From: Toxonevra muliebris
Lineage: Eukaryota; Arthropoda; Insecta; Diptera; Pallopteridae
Assembly: GCA_963691655.1 (NCBI GenBank)
Contig: OY829329.1
Location: forward strand, 55,441,408-55,505,407
Direction: 5' to 3'
Length of the DNA stretch: 64,000 nucleotides
The notes under the pieces were generated by a model. The model ran no database searches. It saw only the letters and a list, made by a program, of their open reading frames with translations, and was not told the DNA's origin. The translations under genes and the position numbers were made by a program. Positions 1-11,659 of the stretch are shown here, in pieces (position 1 is the stretch's first letter; the number at the start of each line of letters is the position of its first letter).

Positions 1-2540
1 AAACCAAAAATTATTTCAGGAAAGGTAGAGTGAGTCCCTTAGGCCTTTTCACTCCTGGTTTTAGTACTAATTATTACATATAATGTTTGCTTTAAATTCA
101 GAATTTGGATCAGAGGGGTTTACGTCTTTTCGTCCCTTCAAGAAGTATAAATCATAACACCTATGATTTATATTTAAATGGAATTAGGACATTTTATTGA
201 ATTCAAACCTGCCCTTACCATCTTCTTCCCCCCTTGGATCCGCCACTGCTTATGCATATATGAATATAATTTTTAATATGTTTTTTATATTCGTTTTACA
301 AAAAATTTTTAAAATTCCTTAACCACTTTTTTGGTATTTTTTTTTTATTTTTATTTTATTTTTATTTTAATTATTACCAAATGATTTTATCACAACATTT
401 AACAATATATCGCTAGCTTTAGTTTTTAGTTCAGTTGTTTTGGCTTTTGTTTTTGTTTATGTTATGTTTTGTTATTTATTTTTATTTTTTTTATGTGTCA
501 AAGTGTCAAATCGTGAACTCCGAACGTGATGCCATGACATCGTGGGTAATATTTAGATATGAAGCTAATGCAGCTAGTATTTATTTTGGTTGTGTTGTTG
601 TTGCTATGGTATTTGTTGTTGTATCTGCTGCTGCGACATTACAACCAGCGAACTGCGAAATTAAAACACATTCGCTTGGAATGGCTCGTTGACCTAGTTC
701 AACTTTTGTATTTTGCCGGCTTATACTATATTTTCAAGTTAGTCAGTCCGTCAGTCTGCATATTTGTTCGTTTGGCTTTCAGGCAGGCAGTTAGGTAGTC
801 AGCCAGCCAGGTTTTTGTGTTTTGTTGCCTCTTTTTTGATTTTGTTTTTTTTTTTAATTTTCCTTAGCTTTTTGCTCACTCACTCACTCACTTATTTACC
901 GACACTGGCCAGAGCTCATTGGCTCACTTACACTCTCTTTTATATATTCGCTCGTTCAAAAATCAAAACAATATTAGTCAGTCAGCAACAACAACACAAT
1001 AACTATTCAAACAACATTTATAGAAAAATCAATGCGATGTGAATGCTTAAAAAATAAATTTCAAAAAAAAAAAAATATGTAAAGCTCTTTTGTGAAGTGC
1101 GCCTGCCACAGGCGCAGTCGAACAGTCAATGCTGTGTAATGAATACATAGATGCATACAACTTCATGGTATTAATGGCCAATAGCTAACAATAAAAACAT
1201 TAAAAACCTAAAAAAAAAACCTAACAAAAACTTAAAGCAACAACAAGAAGTAAACACTTGAAAACTATAATTGAAACAAATGAAATTGAAAGTTTGGTGC
1301 TGTCTGTCTCTTTTAGTGTTTAGCTGTCTATCTGCCCATCTCAATGTCTGTCTATTCATCAATATTTTTTTTTTTTATATATGTAAGTGTATCTGCGTTG
1401 CGTCCCACTGTTAGTTTGTCTATTAAGCTGCTTGCTTTTATAGCACAGCTTGAAAATAAAAACAAGTTGTATTTATTTGATTTATTTTGTGTTATTTTCT
1501 GTTTCCATTGCCTCTGCTGCCACTATAGAGAGGAAGGAACCTGCATTTTTGTTGTTGTTTTTCTTCTAGTAACCGGCATATATTGCATTTGAGAGTATTA
1601 CATTATGTTTTTATCTAGCACTTAAGCTTCTAGCCACTCAATTGCATGTAGCATATAGCAAAAACAAAAGCTTTTTTCTTTGCATTTATTTAATATATTG
1701 TTGTTGTGGTAATTTTTATAATACATGTATACATTTTTAAGTAAATTGATTTTGCGGCTTAACACTCAATGTTTCTATTTCCATTTTTTGTTTTTTTTTT
1801 GTTTTTTTTTATTTCTGTATATTCGGGTTCAATTTCAATTTCAGGCTGCATTGCTTGCAATAAACAGCGTTGAATCAACTGCTGCAGCAATTGCTGACGT
1901 CGCAGCTGTTTAGTTGTTGCATTGCACGATATTTTGTTGTTATTGTTTTTTTCTGTTTTGCTGTTGTTATTGTTTTTTTTTTATGTGTTGTTATTCCATA
2001 TTCACGTTTTTTAAACGAAGAAGGTCAGGCGAGCAGTTGTGCAGTAGTAACAGTTGGAACAGCAGCGTAGAGTTGCTGTTATTGATGTTAGTGATGGTGG
2101 TGGTGGTGGTAAATCAAGCTGTTGTTGTTGTTGCTATTGCTGCTGCAGTACCAGATATGACCACACACTACAAAATCAATTGCATCATATCAATGTAAAT
2201 ATCAATGAGAATGTATTTGTATGAATGTGATTTTTTGAGTTTTTTTTTATTTTTTGTAAGTATTATTGATTTTTTGAATGCACTGTGCAAAATTTTTAAG
2301 GTGGAAGTAGGGAAATATTAATGAAATGTAGGTAAAAATTAAAAAAAAAAAACATATTTTTAAAAATTTTCAGAAATCTTTTGTTTGAAGAGATATTAGT
2401 GAATGGATTCAGGAATTTATTTTTTCACAGACGTACATTTTTAATGAAATAAAAATTTTCATTAAGAAAGTTTCAAGAATAGTTGAGAGAAAGGGGGAGA
2501 AAGAGTATTCCCAAACTGCTTTCCTTTCAACCGCTTGCGA
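1..2540. other. AT-rich non-coding DNA with CTG/TTG simple repeats
   Basis: I see no supportable gene. Stretches rich in TTG, CTG and GTT (about 575-640 and 1870-2150) create hydrophobic or opa-like open frames by composition only. If the anchor exon of the dehydrogenase at 11660 lies inside the window it should be in this or the next interval. A 13-codon candidate ending in a phase-0 GTAAGT donor at 1383 exists but is too weak to call. Confidence 0.5.
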
Positions 2541-2726
2541 TTTGATTGCATTTTGTGATTTTAAGGTTAAATTCTTTTTGATTAAAAACTTTATTTGTTT
2601 GCATATTCATCTCAAGTCTGTTTCTTTCTGTGTCTTTCGTTTTGCCAAGTTCGTTTTCTCAGCCTTTCACTTAAATAAGGTTTGCATATTTAATAATGAA
2701 TTCTTTTGTGGAAATAGATTGCAATA

Positions 2727-2899
2727 CAGTACTCCCCCGTTAATTGATCCCGACTTAATTGCGCTTCCCGTTTAACGCGCTAGAAATTTTACGTTTCTAG
2801 TTCCAAATGCACTCAAATTTCTCAGTTAATTCCCCGGTTAATTTAACCAAATATTTATTTATTTAAATTTTCATCCACTCAATTAAGGAGGCATTACTG
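2727..2899. mobile_element. Short pogo/Tigger-like MITE
   Basis: The ends are imperfect inverted repeats: left CAGTACTCCCCCGTTAATTG, right (reversed) CAGTAATGCCTCCTTAATTG. Both sides are flanked by TA (2725-2726 and 2900-2901), the target duplication of the Tc1/mariner/pogo superfamily. The 173-bp body carries no coding capacity. A CAGTA terminus is typical of pogo-like elements. It could belong to another TA-inserting family. Confidence 0.6.
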
Positions 2900-5800
2900 T
2901 ACTTAAAACTTTTTAAAATTATTGAAAAATTTTAATTTATCGAAAGTTCGTTTCTTGAATCTTTTGTTCCTAAGTATTTGGCTCTGCCTAAATTTAATAT
3001 TCAAACAAAACATGTAAATTGCTTAAGCTCCTTACTTGGAAGAAGAAGAGCGGTTGTTTTCTATAGTAATATAGTGAAACTTCTTTACAATAATTTGTAT
3101 TTCCGAAATTTTCGCAGTTGATTCGTAGAGCTTAAGGACTAAAGAGACATCTTTAGTACTCGAATAATTTAGCTAGAGAAGATTCAAACTTAATCCTAGA
3201 GATAAAGGAGGAGAAAAAGACGAAAAAATCTCTTGTTATCATGTCTAAATATTTGGCACGAAGTTGTGAACGACATGCACTTTTGAAAATTTTCAGTTGA
3301 TTCGTAGAGCTCAAGGGCTGAAAGGTTGTTAAACACCCAAGATGGCCCCACTCCCTCCGTTGCAGGCGACCCTAAGCTTGAAATTTTGAAAAACTAACCC
3401 GAGAGAGGTGAGTGGAATGATTCTCAAAAGGGGAAAAAAATCTCTTGTATTATCGAAATTTTTGTATTGGTTCGTCTAACTCAGAGAGAGGAAAAGGGGA
3501 AGAAAGATTTGTTTATCTTAAACTGTTTTATTTTGACTGTTGGTGCATACATATTTAGTTTAAAGTACACAAAACTATTCCTAAGGAAATGAAAACAAGT
3601 TTTTTTTAACAAAATTCTAATTTCAAGATTTTTCTATTGTCTCCTAGAACATAAGAGAAATTGTGTGAAGCATTCTATTTTGAAAACATTATTGAAAAGA
3701 ATTTCTAAAACCTTGGATTTTCTAGTGTATGAAGCTAATACTGCATTTTAAACTCTGGCTCTTAAAGTTAGTTAAGTTTCTACATGCCAAGTTGCATAAT
3801 AAATTTAAGCTCATATACTTATACATATCAAGTTTGTGCCTTAAGTCTTTTGTGTTAATTTACTGAATATATTTTTAAATTTTCTTTAAAGTAATTGAAT
3901 TTATTATTATTTTTTCACAACTTCCTCTCTACGGTGTGTTATAAAAGTTCTAAAAAATTATAAATTTTATTTTTTTTTGTTTTTTGTTTTTTTTTTTGTT
4001 CATACCCCAAACATGCTGCCGTCGCTGCTTATGGAAGCCAATTAAAATGCAATGCATTACTGCTACAGCAACTACAAAAAAAAAAAAAAATAATCACTTA
4101 AACATTTCATTGGCGATTTCGTTTTCATTTTAGGCATTTGTGTTTGTAATTCTTTATGTATGTGTGCGTGTTGGTTACATACATGCATACATATATGTGC
4201 GGATTTATATGACAAACAAAGTTGGAAGTGCAACTTTTGTATTAGTATATTTTGTTTTGATTTTTTATTCCACGTATTTTGCGCATTTATGGCTTAGAAT
4301 ATCTATGCATTTTGCTTTTAGTTTTAAATTTTCTTACGTGCTTTTTTGTTATTGTGCATGGCGTTGAAAGCGTATTGAAGTTTAGTTTTTTGTGCAATTT
4401 TCCAATTCTCGCAAAACGACAATTTTTTTATGTATGTTTTTATTTTTTAAATGTATTTAATTTTCTAAGAAAAATTTAAACGAGCTAATGTATGCAACTC
4501 ATTTTATGTTTGCAGAAATATATTTTTATATATATATATTCACATATGTATATGCATTCATTTTCAAAATACGTAGGCGTTTATTATTAATTATTGTTAA
4601 TAAATTCTGTATTTCGGTCATAGAAAGTAAATATTTCATTCAACTTAAGGCAGAATTACTCATAATTTTCTCTAAATTCTTCTAAAAAAAAAATCTGAGA
4701 AATATAATTTTTCACCAATTACTTAAGTTAAGCTTTCCATTTTACAGAATTATTCGTATAGCTACCACTTCCGCTAAGCAGTTTATTGTTTCAATTCAAT
4801 AATCTAAACAAAAGTTAAATAAATTATTTAAGCTTATCACGTTTATGTTTAAATTCAATGTATCTATCCATCATTGTATTTTACATAAAGGTGTTAATAT
4901 TTGTTTTACAAAAACAAAACTTACTGTTTGCACGCTACTGTTACCCTTTTTTTTATTTGATATCACGCGCGCATCAATTTCACAGTCATCAACCTGCAAT
5001 GCTTTTTTTTTATTTATTTACCTTTTTTTTATATTTTATGATTTTTTATTTGTCAACTCCAAATTGGTAATTGTCAGTCATTTTATTGTTAAAATATGCA
5101 CATCAATACGTCAGTCAGGCATGCCAATTGTTTACTTTGGTTTTTTTTTTCTTTGTCGTTTATCAATGTGTAAACCTTTTTAGGTGTCATGTTTTTGTAT
5201 TGTCAGAATGACTCAACATCAACTCAAAAGTTCACATATGCTTCCGATGGAATTGACTTGTCGGCGAGTAATTGCTAATTGTTTTGCGAATAAAGTGCGA
5301 GTTTCGAATTTGACGATAAACAAATATATAAAACTAAATTTAAAATAAAAACAAAAACTAAAAAAAATATTCAAAAATCATTTACTCTCTACTGATCTTA
5401 AGGGGATGAAAATAGGACTTCTTTCCCCCCGGACCATTATGTTTTTTGATTTTTTCGTATCAAATTTCTTATTAGCTATCAGTACGGAAACTTTTTCCTA
5501 GCTTTTACATACCACATGCTACTTTAAAGTTATAAAATTTACTGCTAAAATATCTTTAATAGTGACGAAATTCTAAAATTCTTTAAACTTTGATTACTTC
5601 ATTTAAAATTTGTGTGTGACAATGAAAGACTATTAAAAATCGAACCAATCATTGGCCCTCTACAGCAGAGACGGAAAATAACTGTTACGAAATTTTTTGT
5701 GATGGAAAACGTTGCTTAAAATTAAAAAAATTTTTATAAAAATTGGTTCATAATAATTATGAGCAAGAACAATTTTATTTATTATCGATAACTATTATTT

Positions 5801-5913
5801 CATAAGAAATATTTCTTACGTTAATAAATAAGTAACTTTTAATTTGTAAGAAATATTTTTTACGCTACTTTTTTTACGTCATAACTTTTTTGAGTGAAAA
5901 ATATTCAATGTTG
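2900..5913. other. Non-coding, AT-rich; short diverged direct repeats
   Basis: No gene is visible. Between about 3110 and 3490 a motif of the type GTTGATTCGTAGAGCT recurs two or three times with divergence, perhaps an old tandem duplication or decayed transposon. The rest is poly-A/T and simple sequence. Confidence 0.4.
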
Positions 5914-6055
5914 TCAATGAAAATGATATGGAGCACTTTTGGTTTGTGGCCCAATCAACTTTTTGAAGCCATTGTTTTCCGGTCTTTTGATATCAAAGAA
6001 TGTTGATTTTGAGTTATCTCCGCGTTCGCCAGATTTTACACCACCGAACTTATGA
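5914..6055 (+). pseudogene. Tc1/mariner transposase fragment, decayed
   Basis: Read on the plus strand with frame changes this gives ENDMEHFWF followed by SPRSPDFTPPNL. These resemble the regions around the second and third catalytic residues of a common insect mariner-like transposase (GMEHFWFQQD and PPRSPDLTPLDFFLWG). The catalytic QQD is lost, and the third acidic position reads as Asn. Matching downstream sequence resumes at about 6645, so the remnant appears to be split by the intervening 580 bp. Family recall is from memory; only the motif similarity is seen here. Confidence 0.45.
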
Positions 6056-6640
6056 AGTGAAACTTCTTTGCTCTTGTCCCTAGAGTAAAACCAACCGGAT
6101 GTAACGTCGCGCGTAAGTTTGCAATGCGACATAATTTTGTCGAGCAATGTGCATGAGGGACTAAATATCAATATTCCGTAACTGAATTCACGAGCAAACT
6201 ATATAATAAACGATTCCTAAATAGTTTTAATTCAATATAACATATTAATTACACACACACACACACGCCTATGGCAGAAAGAACAATGTGCAGCGTCGCC
6301 ATCTTAAAATTTATGACAGTTATACATTTCACATACAGATGGCGCAAATGTCCAAGGAATTACATGAAGATGTCGCACACAAAAGGAGTTCGTCTACAAT
6401 TGTCATCGAAATTACCGGTACAGAGTTGCAATTTTTGTTCTAGCATTAATACCAAAAAAAAGGCAGAAGTGAAACTTCTTGTGAACTAAACGAAATACAA
6501 GCAAATGAAATTAAAAAATACAAGCCAATGAAGTAAAAAATTTAGCGATTGAAAAATTTCATTTGCTTGTGTTTCGTTTAGTTCATAAGAAGTTCCACTT
6601 CTGCCTTGTGTTCGTTAATACACAATTTAAATTTTTCCTC
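6056..6640. repeat. Insertion-like segment with 50-bp palindrome arms
   Basis: This segment separates two halves of a decayed transposase. The motif GAAGTGAAACTTCTT occurs at about 6056 and 6466, and inverted near 6592. The last two are the outer ends of a long inverted repeat: arms 6461-6510 and 6555-6604 with a spacer of about 45 bp. A short (AC)n tract lies at 6252-6268. It could be a nested small inverted-repeat element. Confidence 0.45.
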
Positions 6641-6812
6641 CGGGGCTACTTTAAGTCACAGGTGCTTATGTAAGCATAAACTTAAGGCGAACTTAAGGCC
6701 AACATCCGCCAGGAAATAGCCAGCATATCGACGAAACATTGGCCAAAACGATGGAAAATGTGAAAAAAGAGCACATTTGGCCGTCAAAGACAAATAAATG
6801 ATAATCCAAATG
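6640..6812 (+). pseudogene. 3' end of a mariner-like transposase, decayed
   Basis: Frame-shifted translation gives LRGYFKSQV, then LKANIRQEIASIST and ENVKK. These match the usual C-terminal part of the insect transposase whose upstream part is at 5914-6055 (FFLWGYLKSQV and a LKANIRQEIA-type tail). Several stops and frameshifts make it non-functional. Confidence 0.5.
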
Positions 6813-7559
6813 AACACCAAACAAATTTTTTTTTAGAAACAAATGCTTGCACTTTAAATGGCCTTAATAAATATTTGTTTATTCTTTATTGTAATAACTT
6901 TTTTTATACAAGGAGAAAGCATCGAAAGCCACTGGTGGTGTGAAACTTCAACACACTAAATCACCTCGATGCCAAAACGCTGTAACCCTCCTGGGGCACC
7001 TACTAGTACTACGTCAGGAGGTTGCTGTGAGCACTAACGCTCAAGCGTCAGTCAATTGTCATTCTGTCAAAATGCCTGCCTCTTTCTGACCCTTTATTTA
7101 TCATTTCCTCACCGGCAACGTAAAAAATGTTGCTTATAAAATAAAAATTACTGGCAACGTAAAAAATAATTTTTATTTGTAATACTTATCAAGCAACGGA
7201 AACAATATTTCTTATAAAATAAAAGTTACCGGCAATGTAAATAATAATTCTCTTTCGTAATACTTATCAATCAACGTAAAAAATATTTCTTAGTAAATAA
7301 TAATCATGGTCAATGAAAAATATTTATGTTATATTGTAAATAAAAACTTATAACTGTTACGTCCCTGCTCTACAGACGTAAAGCGGGTGAAAATAGGACT
7401 CCTCTCCCTCCTCTCACATATGATTTTTTAGTTTCCCTCTAGCCCCTTTCGTATTGACCATCGCACACTTTTCATAATTTCTTCCCTAGCGCTGAATTTC
7501 TCAAACAAATGAAATACTAAAGTCTCTTCAATTTTGAGCTCATATAATCAACCATCATT
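6813..7559. other. Non-coding; diverged repeats of an AACGTAAAAAAT motif
   Basis: No gene is seen. From about 7105 to 7310 a roughly 60-bp pattern recurs three or four times with heavy divergence (GGCAACGTAAAAAATA followed by TTTCTTATAAAATAAA). Related sequence sits at 5800-5870, which suggests an old tandem or dispersed repeat. Confidence 0.35.
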
Positions 7560-8568
7560 TACAAATTTTCAGTGAAATAAAGCATCTGTCCTATGTGTTA
7601 ATCCGAAAACCTACCGATAAAGTGCATTTTCTATATAAAGAAAATACTAAAGTGTCGGTAGCTTTGATTTGACCTATTTCTAAGATTTTTCCAGCAATCG
7701 ACAAATTTATTTGTGGGCAAACGTTAGTAGTTATATGAAAGGCCAAAAATCGCCACTAGGTGGTACCTTTCTTACAAAAAAAAAAAACACTCAAATGCGA
7801 ATAGCTTTGATTTATGTTGACTGATTTCTAAGATTTTTCAAATAGTGGAAATATTTTTTAACTGCAAAAGTTACTTGATATATAAAATTGTCCAAGTTCA
7901 CCTTCCTTTTGGTGTAATTTCACCGGTTTCCAAAATTTTCCAAACAATCAAAAAATATATTAGCTGTGCACTTCAATACAAGATAAATGCTCAAAAATAG
8001 CAGTAACTTTATTTTAACTTAACCAATTTCTATGATTTTTCAATCAATAGAAACTATTTGCTGCAAAAGTTAACTTGCTAATATGAGAAAATCAATACTC
8101 AATGCTAAAGGTCACTCTCCATAAAAAAAATCTTTAAAAATAACGTTAACTTTAATTTAATTTAACTGATTTTATAGATTTTTTAAAGAATGTGTTTCAG
8201 AATGCCAAAACTCCCCGCTAGAGGTCAGTTTCCATACCAAAAAACACTCAAGTAACAGTAACTTTGCTTTAATTTGACTGATTATTAAGATTTTTTCAAA
8301 CTATCGGAAGCTTTATTTCCTGTGAAATTTCCAAGTTATACGATAGTACTAAAACTCACCACTAGAGGGAATTTTTCATACTGTCTAAATATTCAAATGA
8401 TGCTAGCTTTGGATTATTTTAACCGATTTCAAAGACTCTTTAAGAAATTAAAAAAAATTTATTTGGTGCAAAACAGTCGGCTAGAGGGCGCTTTTCAGAC
8501 AAAAAATATTACTGAAATAGTAGTAATTTTACTTCAAACTGATCGATTTCGATAAAAATGCAAAATCT
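7560..8568. repeat. Degenerate tandem array, units about 100-145 bp
   Basis: A block containing 'tttctaagatttttcaa', then an A-rich stretch, then 'gccactagaggg', recurs near 7686, 7829, 7935, 8033, 8175, 8288 and 8430. A further unit follows the mariner insertion at about 9893. Divergence is high and spacing irregular, so this is an old array. The mariner at 8570-9849 inserted into it. Confidence 0.5.
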
Positions 8569-8569
8569 A

Positions 8570-9849
8570 TTGGGAGTATGAATATAAAGTCGTATTTTTC
8601 GTAATTTGGACATTTATTGTGAAAAGTGACTATAAATTTATTCTTTAAAGTATTGTCCATCGTTAGCCACCACCTTTTCCCATCTTTCTGGTAGCATACG
8701 GATTCCGCGTCGAAAGAACTCCTCATCTTTTGAGGCTATCCACGAATCGACCCATTTTTTGAGTTCTTTGAAAGAACGGAAGTGCTGTTCAGCCAGGCCA
8801 TGTATCATCGATCGGAACAAGTGGTAATCAGAAAGAGCAATGTCTGGAGAATACGGCGGGTGGGGTAGCACTTCCCATTTCAGCGTTTACAAATATGTAT
8901 TTACTTGCCTTGCAACATGCGGCCGAGCATTGTCGTGCTGAAGAATAACTTCGTCGTGTCTATTCTCATATTCTGGCCTCTTATCCTTTAATGCTCGGCT
9001 CAAACGCATCAATTGTAGTCGATAGCGGTCGCCAGTGATCGTTTCATTCGGTTTCAACAGCTCATAATACACGACACCTTTCATATCCCACCAAATACAC
9101 AGCATGAGCTTGGATCCATGGATGTTCGGCTTTGCCGTTGATGTTGATGCATGTCCGGGCGGTCCCCATGATTTTTTACGCTTTGGGTTATCGTAAAGTA
9201 TCCACTTTTCACCGCCAGTCACAATAAGATGCAGAAAATCCTTTCTTTTCTGTCGTTCAATCAGCAGTTCACATGTGAAAAATCGTCGTTCGACGTCTCT
9301 CGGCTTCAATTCGAACGGCATCCAATTTCCTTGCTTTTGAATCATTCCCAATGCTTTTAATCATTTAGAAATGGTTGATTGATCAGCTCCTCAAAATTCT
9401 GCAAGTTCTTGTTGCGTTTGACATTAATCTTCTTCGAGTAATGCCTTCAATTCTTCATCTTCGAACTTTTTCAGGCCGCCTGAACGTTCCCTGTCTTCAA
9501 CATCAAAATCACCACTTTTGAAACGGGCATACCACACCTGACACATTCTAACGTCTATAGCACAGTCAGGATAAGCTTCAGTGAGTAAACGATGTGCTCA
9601 GTTGCGTTTTTCCTTAAATGGAAGAAGCAAATTAAAACTTCCCGCAAATGTTGTTTTGTTGGCACGAAATTCGACATTTTCAGCTACAGTAAAACACTTT
9701 TGTAAAATTATGAAAATTATTTGACAGATCAATTCTTATAGTATTTTTGGCGCTCTTCGAGATAGAATAGCTGTCAATGTCAAAAAAATGGCGCGTATGA
9801 TAGATATGAAGTTAGTCACAATTACGAGTTTATACATTCATACTCCCAA
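8570..9849 (-). mobile_element. Mariner element, mauritiana type, defective copy 1
   Basis: A 1280-bp element bounded by TIRs starting TTGGGAGTATGAAT at both ends and flanked by TA at 8568-8569 and 9850-9851. One broken transposase reading runs on the minus strand between the TIRs. Copy 2 at 23133-24408 is the same family in the opposite orientation. The insertion interrupts a degenerate tandem array. Confidence 0.9.
8638..9677 (-). pseudogene. Mariner DD34D transposase, broken
   Basis: The reading starts at ATG 9677 ([16 protein letters not shown]) and matches the roughly 345-residue mauritiana-subfamily mariner transposase. It is dead: a 1-bp deletion near 9598 shifts the frame, stops occur near 9431 and at 9361-9363, and a further stop sits at 8887-8889. 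The first catalytic motif reads VTGGEKWILYDN where the family has a GDEKW motif, so the first Asp has become Gly. The second ([10 protein letters not shown]) and third (SDYHLF) acidic sites remain. The normal product binds the TIRs and cuts and pastes the element. Confidence 0.88.
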
Positions 9850-9851
9850 TA

Positions 9852-10177
9852 ATTAGAAATTAGCTATATACCAGATAGTAAGTGATTTCTATGATTTTTT
9901 CATCAATTAAGATTCTTCTTCATAGCAAGCGGTATTTTCTACCATATGAGTGTTCCAGGGTATGAGTTTAACTACAATTTTATTAATATTGAAAATATTT
10001 ATGTAAAAACTACATACAAATAAAAATCTAAAATTATCATAACCGCATTGACTAGAGCATAAAACACTTCTTCCTTATTGTCTAAACCAGCAATCTGTCT
10101 AACTGAATAACAATAAGAAACAAGACTAGTGATATATTTTGAGCCCTGAATAAAAAAAAAAAATTATTTGTTCAATA
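9852..10177. other. Continuation of tandem array, then AT-rich non-coding
   Basis: The first 110 bp carry another unit of the array that precedes the mariner ('tttctatgattttttcatc'). The rest shows nothing recognisable. Confidence 0.35.
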
Positions 10178-10258
10178 TATGCCTGAGAATGGATTTGGCA
10201 TATTGGCATACGAATTTGTACACACATACGCCAAATCAATTCTCAGGCGACGATATGT
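10178..10258. repeat. Short hairpin repeat, copy 1
   Basis: Two 19-bp arms, GCCTGAGAATGGATTTGGC (10181-10199) and GCCAAATCAATTCTCAGGC (10230-10248), form an inverted repeat with a 30-bp loop. A close relative with the same arm sequence and the same adjacent ATATCGTCGCC lies at 47617-47690. It may be a TIR-only relic of a DNA transposon or a foldback MITE. Confidence 0.6.
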
Positions 10259-11659
10259 AAATTTTATTAGTGAAAATATTTGTATTCATTTTTTTTTTTT
10301 TTTTTTTTTTTTGAGTTTACAATGAAATTTTTTCTATAATTCCTATAATAAATACCCAATAAAAAAAGAATAGAATATTTTAACGATTTTTATTACTACA
10401 TAAGTAATTCAAGCTCTCTATCATTGAAAATAATTAAATTCATTTATATTTATGTATGTTTGATTGAATAGACAAGTCTACCAATTAAGTTTTAACATCA
10501 TATTTACTAAATTAAATCAGTTTGTTGCTTAAGACTTTTGTTTGTGAGGTTTTCATAGTTTGAGACACGCATGCATGCGTAATAAAATTATAGAGATAAG
10601 ACAAAAAAAATACATACTTCAGTTGATATTATGCGTATGCATACATAATTTAAATATTTATTGTAATTTATACAATCGAAACGAGACCCTCCTTACACAT
10701 TAATTGTACTAAATTTTTCTATTCGAATATATGAAAAATTATTTACATAATTCGATTCAATTTAAATGTTAAGGGCAAAGGGCTTTAGCTAACCTTGAAA
10801 ATTTAGGAAAAATAAAAACATAAAAAACTTGTTATGTTAATATGCAACAATTGCAAGTTGACTGGACTGGCCTGGTCTGCTCTGGTGTTTTCATTTCATT
10901 ATAATTTATGACAGTGACAAATATCTGTCAACTTTTATTATAAATTTTATATATTACCATCAACGTCATCGTGTTGATGATGATGACAATGAATGTCATT
11001 GTGTTTAGTTTCCAGTTGAGCTTTTGTCTCAATGTGATCTTAATTTTTTGGCAACCATAATGTGTAGCAATAATATATTGCTACATTTTACGAGTACATA
11101 GTCCCAGTAAGTGGCCAATAAAATCAGTCAAAAAAAAAAAAAAAAAAAATGTGGTTAACATAATTTTTATGTATGTTTTATTCATTGTTAATGTCAAAAT
11201 AATTGGCTAAACAACAAAAACAAAAAAGAAAGAAAAAAAAAACAGTTTACCAATGTATGCTGTAATACAAGTGAAATATAAAATAATGTGTGGTAGCAGA
11301 AGCAAGAGCAACAGTGACAATATGTAGCGTGTTGCACGAGAGTTAAAGTAAAAGAAAACCCAATAGCAATGAAAAAGTTGGTAGTACACAAAAAAATTTT
11401 ATGATACAAAGGAAATACTTACGAAAAATAATACTAAAATTATTTTTATACAAAAAAAAAAAAAAAAGTAAAAAATTAAAGTACAAGTTTGTTTATTTTG
11501 TAACAAACATAAATTGACATGTTAATAATTAAACTAGCAAATGTACGCGTCTTTGCCCGCACTAATTTGAATATTTGCATTTAAGAATAAATATTTATCT
11601 CTTTTTATTTATATCAATATATTAATACCATTTTTCTTTTTGTATTTGCTTAATTTCAG
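10259..11659. other. AT-rich non-coding DNA upstream of the dehydrogenase exon
   Basis: No coding signal is visible beyond poly-A/T tracts and short simple repeats. It is presumably intron of the dehydrogenase gene, since the exon at 11660 is preceded by a good acceptor and starts mid-protein. Confidence 0.45.

Noticed and set aside
435..798. Two overlapping hydrophobic frames resembling a membrane anchor, possibly exon 1 of the dehydrogenase
   Set aside because: The Leu/Val runs come from TTG/CTG repeats, and the best nearby donor (GTTAGT at 736) is in the wrong phase for the exon at 11660.
1344..1382. 13-codon candidate first exon (MSVYSSIFFFFIY) with phase-0 GTAAGT donor
   Set aside because: Phase fits the dehydrogenase, but the exon is tiny, half of it is a poly-T tract, and nothing else supports it.
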